DNA of 64,000 nt from Sporosarcina cascadiensis (GTDB lineage: Bacteria > Bacillota > Bacilli > Bacillales_A > Planococcaceae): positions 1-64,000 of the forward strand of contig NZ_WHVV01000015.1 of NCBI RefSeq assembly GCF_009650995.1. Reading direction: 5' to 3'. Positions within the stretch are counted from its first letter, which is position 1. Each line of letters begins with the position of its first letter. The position numbers and the translations under genes are program-made. Of this stretch, positions 1 to 8,076 are shown one piece after another. Below the pieces are notes generated by a model. It ran no database searches and had not been told where the DNA came from. It saw only the letters and a program-made list of their open reading frames with translations.

Positions 1-72
1 TTTTTATTTAGTCACAAAAAGTTTAATGGGATAAATATACATCTATGTTTTTATGTGTATTTCATGCAACGC

Positions 73-170
73 TAGTGAGTGGTTCCTGTGCGAGAAACAT
101 TCATGATTGTTTGAACTAACATGACTATTTGAACTTTCACGTTTGTTTCGCACACAGGAACCGATCACTA
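73..170. repeat. Palindromic intergenic repeat, copy A
   Basis: Imperfect fold-back element. The outer arms TAGTGAGTGGTTCCTGTG and CACAGGAACCGATCACTA pair almost completely, and the inner part contains a weaker match between the CGAGAAACA and GTTTGTTTCG stretches. The outer GGTTCCTGTGCG / CGCACACAGGAACC signature recurs in related form at 25861 and 27864, and the inner halves recur at 30437. The element lies just downstream of the stop codon of the minus-strand gene ending at 183, so it could also act as a transcript end. It contains no gene. Confidence 0.7.
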
Positions 171-182
171 TTCCCCGGCTAC

Positions 183-647
183 CTATATTTGATGCATCAC
201 CATCTCTCCCACCCATGCATGCCCGACGTATGCGGGATATTCCGCAATGCGTTTCTTGCGCTCAAATAGGAACTCTTCTGTCCCGTTCTCAGCCGAAGCC
301 ATCACTTTCGATAAGAGGCGACCGGCGTTTATGATGTTGACGTTGTTTTCGCCAAATTTCTCTCCATGCAGCCTGAATACGTCCAACGAATGTTCGGCGA
401 AGTAGAAAGCGAACCAGTCTTTTGTCTGAGTCTTGATGGCATAAAGCTTAATTCTGCCGATGCCCAATAGATTGGTTTTGTGCAGGTGGAGAACCGCCGC
501 GTCGTCAGATTTCACCTTCTTCAGTTTTTCCACACTGTCATTCACTCCAATGATCCCGTTTGTGAGTGCCCAGTAGATGTTGTGCGCTACAAGACTCATA
601 TCCATTTCTACCGCAAATTCAAAAAACTCTCCGACTGTGATTTCCAT
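183..647 (-). CDS. Conserved protein of unknown function, third gene of the replication module
   Basis: A 154-residue soluble protein that I do not recognise. It has no signal peptide or membrane segment. The C-terminal half is rich in charged and aromatic residues (FAFYFAEHSLDVFRLH around residues 80-95, RKKRIAEYPAYVGHAW near 130-147). Its start codon overlaps the stop of the DnaB helicase gene at position 647, which implies translational coupling. A frameshifted paralogue occupies the same position behind the second helicase copy at 16612-17069, so the gene travels with the helicase and replisome organiser. A role with the replication proteins is inferred from this linkage only. The coding call is strong because the protein sequence is conserved between the two copies. 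Confidence 0.8.
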   Translation of the reverse strand: MEITVGEFFEFAVEMDMSLVAHNIYWALTNGIIGVNDSVEKLKKVKSDDAAVLHLHKTNLLGIGRIKLYAIKTQTKDWFAFYFAEHSLDVFRLHGEKFGENNVNIINAGRLLSKVMASAENGTEEFLFERKKRIAEYPAYVGHAWVGEMVMHQI

Positions 648-1924
648 TACGCTCCACTCCCTTTACATTTTTTCTGTTCGATATCACACAGTTCGCCAGT
701 TTCCTTGATGTAGGTCACAGTGACTCTGCCAGTCGGACCGTTCCGGTGCTTAGTGATTTCAATCTCCAGTTCATCTGTCGGTGTCGATCTTTTATGGTAA
801 TAATCGTCTCTGTAGAGGAACGCCGCAACGTCTGCGTCCTGTTCGATATTTCCCGAATCACGCAGATCACTCATAAGCGGACGCTTGTCCTGGCGCTGTT
901 CGACTGCCCTCGATAATTGCGACAGTACGACGACTGGGCAATTGAATTCCTTGGCCATATTCTTTAGATCTGCACTGATTTGGCCGATACTCTGCATTTG
1001 GTTGCCTGGATTCCCGTCTGGCCGGATAATCTGCAAGTAGTCAATAAAGATGATGGGATGTTTATCCGAATTTTCTTTAATGATTTTTCTGGCTGTCGCT
1101 TTAATCTGGCTTACTTTCAAGGCGCTTCTGTCATCGATATGGATATTTGACTCATCCAGCCGGTGCATTGCGGTGCCCCAATCCTCTTTTTGCTTGTCAG
1201 TAAAATGCCGGTAGGGATTCCTCATACGCAACCGGCTGTATCCTGCCGTTGCGGCGATCAGCCTGTCTATCATCGACTTCCTGCTCATCTCAAGCGAGAA
1301 GATGATCGGCAGATGACCGGCCCAGCCTGCATTCAATGAGAAATGGTTCAGTGTGTCCGTCTTTCCCATCGATGGTCTGGCTGCTACGACGATGAATTCG
1401 CTGTCTTGAAATCCATTCAGTATCCCATCCAAGACAGCGAGCCCTGTCGTTGTACCGATATTTTCATCCAGCGGTTCGAATGGTCTTTCATATTGCTTGA
1501 TCAATTCGTTCTTCAACGATGTTTCCATGCTTGCAGTGTTGTCATCCTGTAAGGAATCGAATGACTGCTGGATTTCGGGTATGGACCAGTTATCGTGCTG
1601 CGCCAATTGCAGCAGTCTGGCTTTCTCGATTTCCTGCCATTTATTGACGATGATTTCTTTATATTCATCAAAACGGGCAGGATGGGCAAAATTCTTGAGT
1701 TCCGCCAGATAATTCGCTCCTCCGAGTCTTGCGGGTTCCCGGATTGTCAGGAGGGTGATGTAGTCGGCCACTTTATTCATGCCGGCAAGTTCTCGCATCG
1801 CACTGAAAATTATTCGATGGATATGGGATTGGAAATACTCTGCCTGCATTCCGCTGTCCAATATGAAATGATTCTCCTTTAACATACTTCCGATTACACT
1901 TTTCTCAGCTAATTCACTGCTCAT
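647..1924 (-). CDS. Replicative DNA helicase, DnaB family (phage-type module)
   Basis: A 425-residue DnaB-like hexameric 5'-3' helicase. The N-terminal DnaB domain covers about residues 3-100 (starting ELAEKSVIGSMLKE) and the RecA-like helicase domain about 160-415. Visible motifs are Walker A AARPSMGKTD, SLEMSRKSM, Walker B-type FIDYLQII, LSQLSRAVEQR, and DLRDSGNIEQDAD. The length is a little shorter than chromosomal DnaB (about 450), as in phage and mobile-element helicases. The gene begins one base after the stop of the Phg_2220_C gene, with a GGGGAGAGATGA ribosome site, and overlaps the 154-aa gene at its end, so the three form an operon. It is not in a DnaB housekeeping context (no rplI or purA nearby), so it is probably an accessory helicase. 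Confidence 0.93.
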   Translation of the reverse strand: MSSELAEKSVIGSMLKENHFILDSGMQAEYFQSHIHRIIFSAMRELAGMNKVADYITLLTIREPARLGGANYLAELKNFAHPARFDEYKEIIVNKWQEIEKARLLQLAQHDNWSIPEIQQSFDSLQDDNTASMETSLKNELIKQYERPFEPLDENIGTTTGLAVLDGILNGFQDSEFIVVAARPSMGKTDTLNHFSLNAGWAGHLPIIFSLEMSRKSMIDRLIAATAGYSRLRMRNPYRHFTDKQKEDWGTAMHRLDESNIHIDDRSALKVSQIKATARKIIKENSDKHPIIFIDYLQIIRPDGNPGNQMQSIGQISADLKNMAKEFNCPVVVLSQLSRAVEQRQDKRPLMSDLRDSGNIEQDADVAAFLYRDDYYHKRSTPTDELEIEITKHRNGPTGRVTVTYIKETGELCDIEQKKCKGSGA

Positions 1925-2692
1925 TCATCTCTCCCCTTTCATGAAATCCAGCACGAACGGCTGGATTTCCTCTTCCTCTTCTTGCAGAGGTTCCGTTTCA
2001 TTCACATAATTCTCGAAGTTCTTTGCGTTGAATAAAGTGGAAGGACGCAAGTAGTTACGGAATTTCTCATCCTGCAGCCATTGGTCTGTCTTCAAATCGA
2101 TGACTTGTTGGATGTCCTCGACTGAATAGCCTTCATTCAGCCGTGCATTGAGCAGTCTTACGGTCGCTGATGCATTTGCTTTGAATTGTTTGCCTGTTTT
2201 CTCGTTGAGGTGGCTGATAATTAAGGTGATCTCGTCGTGGTGCAACCCGACAAGTTCTTTTTTAATATTCTTACGTTTTTTAAGTAATGGTTTGTCCAGA
2301 ATGGCCAACTCTGTCTGTACATTTTGGACAGATGCAACTGGTCGTTCCGGACACTGCCCCTGATTGCCAAAGGCAGTGCTGACGGTAGAATAGTCGATGC
2401 GGTACCATTTGGTGTTGTCAGCTTTCATCCGGTTGTGTTCGGAAGTCGAAATTAGATAGCCTTTCTCCTCAAGATTTCGTATTATGCGCCGTATTGTTCT
2501 GACGGACCAGAAAGGAAATTCTTCTGCCCATTCCTCATACGTTTTGGAAACCCATTTCTCTCCGTTTGAGCCTTTGCGGGAAATCAGTGAGCGGAAATGC
2601 AGTTGCTGCAGCAGCACTGCTTCGTTGAGCCCCGCCTGTTTCACGAGCGACGGCAGGATAATCATCGGTGATTCATTGATCAGTAAATTCAT
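1925..2692 (-). CDS. Phage-type replisome organiser / helicase loader (Phg_2220_C domain)
   Basis: A 255-residue protein. Residues about 1-105 form a winged-helix region (WAEEFPFWSVRTIRRIIRNL, then LEEKGYLIS). Residues about 160-235 match the conserved phage C-terminal domain (Phg_2220_C): LNEKTGKQFKA, ARLNEGYSVEDIQQVIDLK, KFRNYLRPSTLF. Family members are phage replication proteins that act with a DnaB helicase, so the likely job is origin binding and helicase recruitment. The ATG at 2692 follows a GGGAGG ribosome site. The gene is first in the operon with the DnaB gene, and its promoter lies in the dyad region shared with the divergent HTH gene. A truncated, frameshifted paralogue lies at 17800-18232. 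Confidence 0.85.
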   Translation of the reverse strand: MNLLINESPMIILPSLVKQAGLNEAVLLQQLHFRSLISRKGSNGEKWVSKTYEEWAEEFPFWSVRTIRRIIRNLEEKGYLISTSEHNRMKADNTKWYRIDYSTVSTAFGNQGQCPERPVASVQNVQTELAILDKPLLKKRKNIKKELVGLHHDEITLIISHLNEKTGKQFKANASATVRLLNARLNEGYSVEDIQQVIDLKTDQWLQDEKFRNYLRPSTLFNAKNFENYVNETEPLQEEEEEIQPFVLDFMKGER

Positions 2693-2748
2693 TGGGGTGG
2701 ACCTCCCGATTCTTTTTGGTGTAAGGGGCTGTTTGTGCCTCTTGCACG

Positions 2749-2844
2749 CTATATAGAGGGATTTTGCGGAAAGGATACAGGAGGGGTCAAAAAAACTTTC
2801 GCGATTCTATCCGTGTATCCTTTTCCGGCCCACTGTCTATATAG
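2749..2844. promoter_or_regulatory. Divergent promoter/operator dyad of the replication module
   Basis: Two inverted arms of about 31 bp face each other, at 2749-2779 and 2814-2844. Read outward, each arm carries TGTATCCTTT, then CCG, then about 10 bases, then TCTATATAG. One arm points to the replisome-organiser gene, the other to the HTH gene. The same arms exist at the second module (18289-18320 and 20090-20119). Symmetry placed between divergent genes suggests a shared operator and promoter pair, plausibly bound by the HTH protein (inference). TATATAG could be the -10 core, but no convincing -35 was seen. Confidence 0.6.
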
Positions 2845-2867
2845 GGGGAAAAGGAGTGGACGACAAT

Positions 2868-3203
2868 ATGCAAATGAAAAATTATTTAGAGGGCCATACG
2901 GAATTCAGGAACAGGGAAGAAATGGAGCTTGCAGCGAGAGAACATGTGAAGAGGAATTGGCAGAAATTGAACAGGACGGATCGGGAGGTGTTCGAATTGA
3001 TTTGTTCGCATTCGGAGACGTATTTGGCGGTGCATTTGACGCAGCGGGAGATGGAAGAGGAGTTGGATGTATCGAATTCCACGGTCCGGCGAGTGATGAG
3101 GAAGTTGATAGAACTTGGGATGATCAAGCGGGTGCCGTTCACCCAGCCGGATACACAGGGGCCCGGGGCTAATATTTATGTGATTTTGCCTGTTGGGGAA
3201 TGA
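2868..3203 (+). CDS. Small winged-helix DNA-binding protein of the replication module
   Basis: A 111-residue basic/acidic soluble protein with one winged helix-turn-helix at about residues 50-90: LTQREMEEELDVSNSTVRRV is the helix-turn-helix, followed by MRKLIELGMI and a wing ending NIYVILPV. I chose the ATG at 2868. The upstream GTG at 2856 overlaps the AAGGAG ribosome site, and the second copy at 20141 starts at the equivalent ATG. The gene is divergent from the replisome-organiser operon, with the dyad between them, so it is a good candidate repressor or copy-control regulator of that operon. The fold resembles plasmid and phage regulators, but the exact family is not certain. Confidence 0.85.
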   Translation: MQMKNYLEGHTEFRNREEMELAAREHVKRNWQKLNRTDREVFELICSHSETYLAVHLTQREMEEELDVSNSTVRRVMRKLIELGMIKRVPFTQPDTQGPGANIYVILPVGE

Positions 3204-4040
3204 AACTGACAGATAACATTGCAAAAAGCGTTGAGAGGAAGGTTTGATCCTCCAGCTTTTTCGATGTGCAAGCGTCTAACTCTCGGAAATGGACGTTAAT
3301 CCCAATAATAGTTATTCCTGTTTTCTTCCCTGCTTCTTCATTATAGGTCTGTACATTTGGATAATTAAGAAGACGGGATAACCCGCTCAATACCTTCTTC
3401 TAATATTTTAAGTTGATATTGGAAATTTGCGACGCCGTCCGTGTGTTCAATATCATTTTCGGAAGAATCTACTCCTTCAAAAATTAAAAGCTGTGTCTGT
3501 TCAGGTCCTATTGTTCCTTCCTACGTATGGGATAAAAATAGGTATATCCGTTTCCTATTGAACTATTGCAGCTACTTACGGTGATCATGCGATCTGGTCA
3601 ATTCACAGGCCGCTATGTATACCACTGCTATATCCTGAAACATGAAGATTATGATATATTGCAGCCCTTTAAAGTGGTGGAAGACTATCGTAAAAAAAAT
3701 AGATTCCGCCCGCCTTGCGAGAAATGCAAAAGGGCGTGTACCTCCCCGAAGGAACAACATAAAGACGAAGCTTCTCATACTCTTTACTCGAGGAATCCAC
3801 CCAATCAAAAAATGCCTGGAATATCTTCTCAGCGTTGAGATTATACGTTGTAAATGTGAATAGGACTATACGGTGGTTTGAATGGTTACATGACCTCGCT
3901 GTTGTCCGTGCTATTTTTCCAGCTGAATTGTCATTTGTCAGTAACGGTGATTGTTGATTTAGCAACGGTGATATGTGTTTGGGGTAATACGGGCAGCAGC
4001 GTTGTCCCTGCACTGCCCTCGAATTGTAAAATATACTTCA
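3204..4040. other. Gene-poor stretch with decayed coding traces
   Basis: About 840 bases without a convincing intact gene. Short open frames exist on both strands but none has a ribosome site with a recognisable product. One 51-codon frame at 3365-3520 looks like a gene remnant and is listed separately. Another minus-strand stretch around 3700-3850 reads somewhat protein-like (for example LYVVPSGRYTPF) but ends abruptly. This looks like an old degraded gene region between the replication module and the acid-sugar operon. Confidence 0.4.
3365..3520 (-). pseudogene. Remnant of an unrecognised gene (C-terminal fragment)
   Basis: An open frame of 51 codons on the minus strand reads EGTIGPEQTQLLIFEGVDSS and continues to LEEGIERVIPSS before a stop. 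The composition is protein-like, and it is preceded in frame by a TAG with no start codon or ribosome site. A possible continuation in a shifted frame (NYPNVQTYNEEAG) follows at lower coordinates. I do not recognise the parent family, and the call rests on coding-like composition only. Confidence 0.3.
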
Positions 4041-4070
4041 AAAACCCCCATGAAAAATTCATAGGGGTTT
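4041..4070 (-). terminator. Rho-independent terminator of the acid-sugar operon
   Basis: Inverted repeat AAACCCCCATGAA / TTCATAGGGGTTT just after the stop of pdxA2. The minus-strand reading ends in a run of T-rich sequence. It closes the nine-gene operon. Confidence 0.75.
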
Positions 4071-4080
4071 CTATCTTCTT

Positions 4081-5073
4081 TTAATTTGATGGCGCCAAGC
4101 CAATAGCCGCATTTAAAGCAGATTTCAAGGAATCCTCTTTTGCGATGTTTTTACCTGCGATGTCGAAGGCAGTTCCGTGGTCTACGCTGGTTCGAATAAT
4201 TGGCAGGCCGACCGTAATATTGACGCCGTCCTCAATCCCCAGCACTTTAATCGGTCCATGGCCCTGATCATGGTATTGCGCTACGACAATATCAAAGTCG
4301 CCACGACGCGCTCGGAAGAATAGAGTGTCTGCAGGCAATGGTCCTTCCACATTGATACCCGCCTCTTTGGCTTTTTTAACTGCTGGTACAATCTTTTCTT
4401 CCTCTTCCCCGTAACCGAACAGCCCGTTTTCACCGGCATGCGGGTTAATGCCGCATACACCAATCCGAGGATTTTTAATGCCAGCCTTCTTCAATGTTTC
4501 GTCAGCCAGGCGAATTACCGCTTCCTGTCTTTCAGGATCAATTTTATTGATAGCATCGATAAGTCCCATATGTGTGGTCACATGAATGACCCGTAGTCCC
4601 GGTGCTGTCAGCATCATAGCGTAATCTGAGGTTCCGGTAAGTTCTGCAAGTATTTCGGTATGTCCGGGATAAATATGCCCTGCTTTATGAAGAGCTTCTT
4701 TGTTCAGCGGCGCTGTACAGATTCCCTGGATTTCATGATTGTTTGCCAGTTCGATGGCTGCCTTCAGATACTCAAAGGCGGCATCTCCAGCTTCCGCAGT
4801 AACTTTCCCCCATTCAATAGTTTCAGAGACCTTATTTAAATCAAGAAGATCAATGGACCCGAATTCAAACTTAGCATCTTTCACCGAGGCTACAGTATGG
4901 ATCTCCAGCTTAGAATCTGTAACATGCTTCGCCTTTTCTAAAACTGTCCTGTCCCCTATTACTATAGGTCGACATTTAGTGTATATTTCAGGATCCATTA
5001 AACTTTTGACAATGATTTCTGGTCCTACTCCTGAAGGGTCTCCCATCGTAATCGCAATTACAGGTATTCCCAT
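4081..5073 (-). CDS. pdxA2: PdxA-family 4-phospho-acid-sugar dehydrogenase (PdxA2 type)
   Basis: A 330-residue PdxA-like NAD-dependent dehydrogenase. Family signatures are ITMGDPSGVGPEI at the N-terminus, YPGHTEILAE near residue 135 and VAQYHDQGHGPIK near 265, which supply the metal-binding histidines. PdxA2 proteins paired with DUF1537 kinases oxidise and decarboxylate threonate or erythronate 4-phosphates to dihydroxyacetone phosphate. This gene shares an operon with a DUF1537 kinase, so that role is preferred over vitamin B6 synthesis. The ATG at 5073 follows a GAGGAGG ribosome site at good spacing; an upstream ATG at 5091 would overlap that site. It is the last gene of the operon. Exact stereochemistry of the substrate cannot be told from sequence. 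Confidence 0.88.
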   Translation of the reverse strand: MGIPVIAITMGDPSGVGPEIIVKSLMDPEIYTKCRPIVIGDRTVLEKAKHVTDSKLEIHTVASVKDAKFEFGSIDLLDLNKVSETIEWGKVTAEAGDAAFEYLKAAIELANNHEIQGICTAPLNKEALHKAGHIYPGHTEILAELTGTSDYAMMLTAPGLRVIHVTTHMGLIDAINKIDPERQEAVIRLADETLKKAGIKNPRIGVCGINPHAGENGLFGYGEEEEKIVPAVKKAKEAGINVEGPLPADTLFFRARRGDFDIVVAQYHDQGHGPIKVLGIEDGVNITVGLPIIRTSVDHGTAFDIAGKNIAKEDSLKSALNAAIGLAPSN

Positions 5074-5108
5074 ATTTTTCGACCTCCTCATTCCTCTCTC
5101 CAGATGAT

Positions 5109-6413
5109 TTAATCATTCATTAGCAAGTTCGGTAAGAACGTTGCAAGCTGTGGAATAAAAATGATAAACAAAATGGAGATGAGATAGATGAATACAAAAA
5201 TTAATATATGTTTCATCATTTTCAGCATATTAGTACCGGCAATTTTAGATGCCAACAGGCTTGATAAGCCATAAGGTGGTGTTACTGTACCTAAACGAAT
5301 AGCCATAACAGTGACGATACCTGTGACAATCGGGTCTACTCCCAAACCATGCATGACTGGTAGTAATAGCGGTACAAAAATCAGCATAGCTGAGTTAGGT
5401 TCCATGAACGTCCCTAAGATGACATACAGCAATGTTAGCATCAGTAAAAAAGCAGTCGGTGAAAAGTTATTTTCCAATAGAATATTGACAATTGGATCCA
5501 TTGCTTCATAGTATGCCAGAACCCAAGAAAGCAATGCTGCAGCTGCAATCAAAATATAAATGACTGCCGAATCCATTGTTGCCCGTTTGGAAACTTCATA
5601 ATAGCTCTTCCAGTTGCGCTGCTTCTTAATAAAGAAAGCAACGAATAATACATACATAACGGCGATGGCTGCCGCTTCTGTAGCGGTGAATATTCCACCC
5701 ATGATTCCACCGATGACGACCAGGAATAAGCTAATTGGGAAAATACTCTTTTTTAGAGCAGTAACCTTGGAGAGTTCTTCTCCTTCTTCCAGGCCTATTA
5801 ATTCATTTTCAATATCTCCAACATTGTTCTTTACTGCATAGTAATAGGCGTATACCATCTGTGTTAGACCGATCAAAATGCCTGGTACGATTCCAGCAAT
5901 AAATAAAGCTGCAACCGATGTTTGTGCCAATGCGCCATAAACAATAAGTAAAATACTTGGAGGTATAATGGAACCAATCGTAGAAGAAGCGGCAGTTACA
6001 GTCGCCGCAAATTCACGGCTGTACCCTGCCTTTATCATTGCCGGGATAAGAAGCCGACCCATTGAAGCCACGTCTGCTACGGAAGAACCTGAAATGGCAC
6101 CGAAGAAAATACTTGTCACAATGTTCATATGTGCCAGGCTTCCTTTAAGTTTTCCTACCAATGCCTTCGAGATGTAAATTAAATCATCTGTGACGCCTGT
6201 CAAGTTCATCAGCGACCCACAAAGTATAAAAAGCGGAATCGCCAGTAATGTGAAACTAGAAAACGATTCAATCATCACCGAACTTGCCTGTGTTAAACTG
6301 ACTAACGGTTCAAACAATAGAGGAATAGAGGATGATATGATGATACTGAAAACAACAGGCACACCAAGAAATAAACATATAACGAATACTGATACTATAA
6401 AGAGAAGGATCAT
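5109..6413 (-). CDS. dctM: TRAP transporter large membrane subunit (DctM)
   Basis: A 434-residue, highly hydrophobic protein with about 12 membrane segments. It is the sodium-coupled transport subunit of a tripartite ATP-independent periplasmic (TRAP) system. Typical DctM features include FILCGSLMNLTGVTD early on, GAISGSSVADVASMG in the first repeat, TEAAAIAV near the middle and GTVTPPYG towards the C-terminus. Its start overlaps the end of dctQ by four bases. Together with the preceding dctQ and dctP it forms the importer of the acid-sugar operon, and pdxA2 follows 35 bases downstream. Confidence 0.95.
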   Translation of the reverse strand: MILLFIVSVFVICLFLGVPVVFSIIISSSIPLLFEPLVSLTQASSVMIESFSSFTLLAIPLFILCGSLMNLTGVTDDLIYISKALVGKLKGSLAHMNIVTSIFFGAISGSSVADVASMGRLLIPAMIKAGYSREFAATVTAASSTIGSIIPPSILLIVYGALAQTSVAALFIAGIVPGILIGLTQMVYAYYYAVKNNVGDIENELIGLEEGEELSKVTALKKSIFPISLFLVVIGGIMGGIFTATEAAAIAVMYVLFVAFFIKKQRNWKSYYEVSKRATMDSAVIYILIAAAALLSWVLAYYEAMDPIVNILLENNFSPTAFLLMLTLLYVILGTFMEPNSAMLIFVPLLLPVMHGLGVDPIVTGIVTVMAIRLGTVTPPYGLSSLLASKIAGTNMLKMMKHILIFVFIYLISILFIIFIPQLATFLPNLLMND

Positions 6414-6916
6414 TTATCATTCACCTCTTTTGTGCCTTTTCTAAAGAACTGTTTAAGATTAAGTACTTGAAAATAAACCATAAAGATTGTTCCTACCAAG
6501 AATGCCGAGTAGTAATAAGTCAACGATGGTCTTTCAGATAAGAAACGAATGGGCACTAATTCTTTTCTTGTTAATCCCGCTTTGAAGGCCGCAATTCCGA
6601 TAAATAAAAGGATAATCACTGCTGCGAAAGTCAGGACGTAGACAATAATATCCCTTACTTTTGCGACACGATCGCTTAAGTATTCCGTAAAAATATCAAT
6701 TTCCAAATGTTCTTTATCCTTTATCGCCAGTGCAGAACCCATAAAGACTAACCACATGATACAAAATTTCCTGATCGGTTCAATTTCAGGTATGGACACT
6801 AAGAAGACGTATCTGGCTAATACTCCAGTAAAAAGAGACAGAGCCAATAAAAATATTGCGATGATGCTAATGGTCTGGGCAATATTTACCATGATAGTAT
6901 TAATTTTTTTCAGCAT
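6410..6916 (-). CDS. dctQ: TRAP transporter small membrane subunit (DctQ)
   Basis: A 168-residue protein with four predicted membrane helices, the usual size and topology of DctQ. Family hallmarks are the ARYVF stretch near residue 35, WLVFMGSALAIKDKEHL around 55-71 and a C-terminal helix ending in a basic tail. It bridges the binding protein and DctM in the membrane. It is separated from the upstream dctP by 113 bases containing a 13-bp stem-loop, but overlaps dctM, so dctQ and dctM are translationally coupled while dctP can be expressed at a different level. Confidence 0.92.
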   Translation of the reverse strand: MLKKINTIMVNIAQTISIIAIFLLALSLFTGVLARYVFLVSIPEIEPIRKFCIMWLVFMGSALAIKDKEHLEIDIFTEYLSDRVAKVRDIIVYVLTFAAVIILLFIGIAAFKAGLTRKELVPIRFLSERPSLTYYYSAFLVGTIFMVYFQVLNLKQFFRKGTKEVNDK

Positions 6917-6974
6917 GTCATCCCTTCAATCATTTATAAATTTTTAATTATACCTTGTGCACCCAAAAAGATAA

Positions 6975-7020
6975 CACTGTCAATCTGAACAACTGTTAGA
7001 AGTAATCCAGATTGACTGTG
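6975..7020 (-). promoter_or_regulatory. Intercistronic stem-loop between dctP and dctQ
   Basis: CACTGTCAATCTG (6975-6987) pairs with CAGATTGACTGTG (7008-7020) with one mismatch. There is no strong T tract. The position, directly after the binding-protein gene, fits a partial terminator or a 3'-end stabiliser that raises dctP transcript over the membrane-subunit genes (inference). Confidence 0.6.
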
Positions 7021-7029
7021 TAATAAAAC

Positions 7030-8052
7030 TCATTCAAAAATATCGTTCACTACATCCTCTGCTCCAAGTTCTTTTGCTCTCTCCGTCATCTGGTCACGGG
7101 AAATTTTAATGAACTCTTCCTTGTCGGGCTCTGTGAATGTTAAGCCAAACTCAGTTTCCAATTTTTCCTTATACTCGTCTGCTTCATCAAATGCAATCTC
7201 TGTGTATTCAGACTGAACGCGGTCTGATGCTGCGGCAATCGCCTGTTTATGTTCATCAGACAGATTATTATACCGGTCACCATTCATCGCTACGAAACCT
7301 AATGTTAGAATATGCTGTGTACGTGCGACATATTTTCCAACCTCACCGAAACGATTCTCAATCATGGAATCTAGACTGTTCTGCGTACCTTCAACAACTC
7401 CGGTTTGAATTGCTGAATATACTTCACTCAAATCGATATTCTGTGGGCTGGCCCCGAGGCGCTGCCACCATTCCATCTCAGTTGCAGATCCGCCGCTCCG
7501 CATGCTTTTGCCCTTTAGATCACCGACAGACTCAACAGGGAATGTACTAAGAATATTTCTTTCAAGTCCTCCTGCATACATGACTGTTTCCAAGCCTGGA
7601 TTTTCACGAAGTAAGTCCTCGAAATATGACAACCGGTCACTTTCATTTACAATCGAGTTAAAATGCTCCCGGTCTTTGAACAGATAGTTACTGGACAAAA
7701 CATCAAATATAGGCTGATGTTCAGAAAACCATCCTGTATCTGTGTAAATCATATCGATATCACCGGAGATTACAGATTGATAAATACTGGAGGCATCTCC
7801 GACACGCCCGCCTGTATGGACAGTAACTTCAATTTCACCATTACTTTCTTCGTTTATTGCATCAGCGAAAGCAATTAATGCTTTACCCAGTAGAGATTCA
7901 GCCGGGTTGATTGTAGCAGCCACCAATTTGACTTTATCCCCACTAGCTCCAGAACTTGAATCTTTGCTACTGGCTTCTTTATCTCCGCCACAAGCAGCCA
8001 GTAGTCCAACAACTCCCAACATTAACATTAAAGTGTGTAACTTTTTTCGCAT
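7030..8052 (-). CDS. dctP: TRAP transporter solute-binding lipoprotein (DctP)
   Basis: A 340-residue DctP-type extracytoplasmic binding protein. The N-terminus is a lipoprotein signal peptide with lipobox LLAAC at residues about 17-21. A low-complexity serine/glycine linker follows, then the mature DctP domain. In the second half, GGSATEMEWWQRLGASPQ and the following SEVYSAIQTGVVEGTQN match the substrate-contacting region of the family. It captures an organic or sugar acid and delivers it to DctQM. It lies 24 bases downstream of the Asp-box gene in the same operon. The substrate is inferred to be the acid sugar degraded by the operon. Confidence 0.93.
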   Translation of the reverse strand: MRKKLHTLMLMLGVVGLLAACGGDKEASSKDSSSGASGDKVKLVAATINPAESLLGKALIAFADAINEESNGEIEVTVHTGGRVGDASSIYQSVISGDIDMIYTDTGWFSEHQPIFDVLSSNYLFKDREHFNSIVNESDRLSYFEDLLRENPGLETVMYAGGLERNILSTFPVESVGDLKGKSMRSGGSATEMEWWQRLGASPQNIDLSEVYSAIQTGVVEGTQNSLDSMIENRFGEVGKYVARTQHILTLGFVAMNGDRYNNLSDEHKQAIAAASDRVQSEYTEIAFDEADEYKEKLETEFGLTFTEPDKEEFIKISRDQMTERAKELGAEDVVNDIFE

Positions 8053-8076
8053 AAAAAACCCTCCCCATTCTATTTT

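Noticed and set aside
2735-3172. Plus-strand 145-codon frame over the HTH gene
   Set aside because: It runs in a different frame through the conserved HTH gene and is Gly-rich nonsense. The HTH frame is confirmed by its paralogue.
3169-3390. Minus-strand 73-codon frame overlapping the end of the HTH gene
   Set aside because: No ribosome site, overlaps a conserved gene on the other strand, and no recognisable domain. Part of it may be a shifted continuation of the remnant at 3365-3520.
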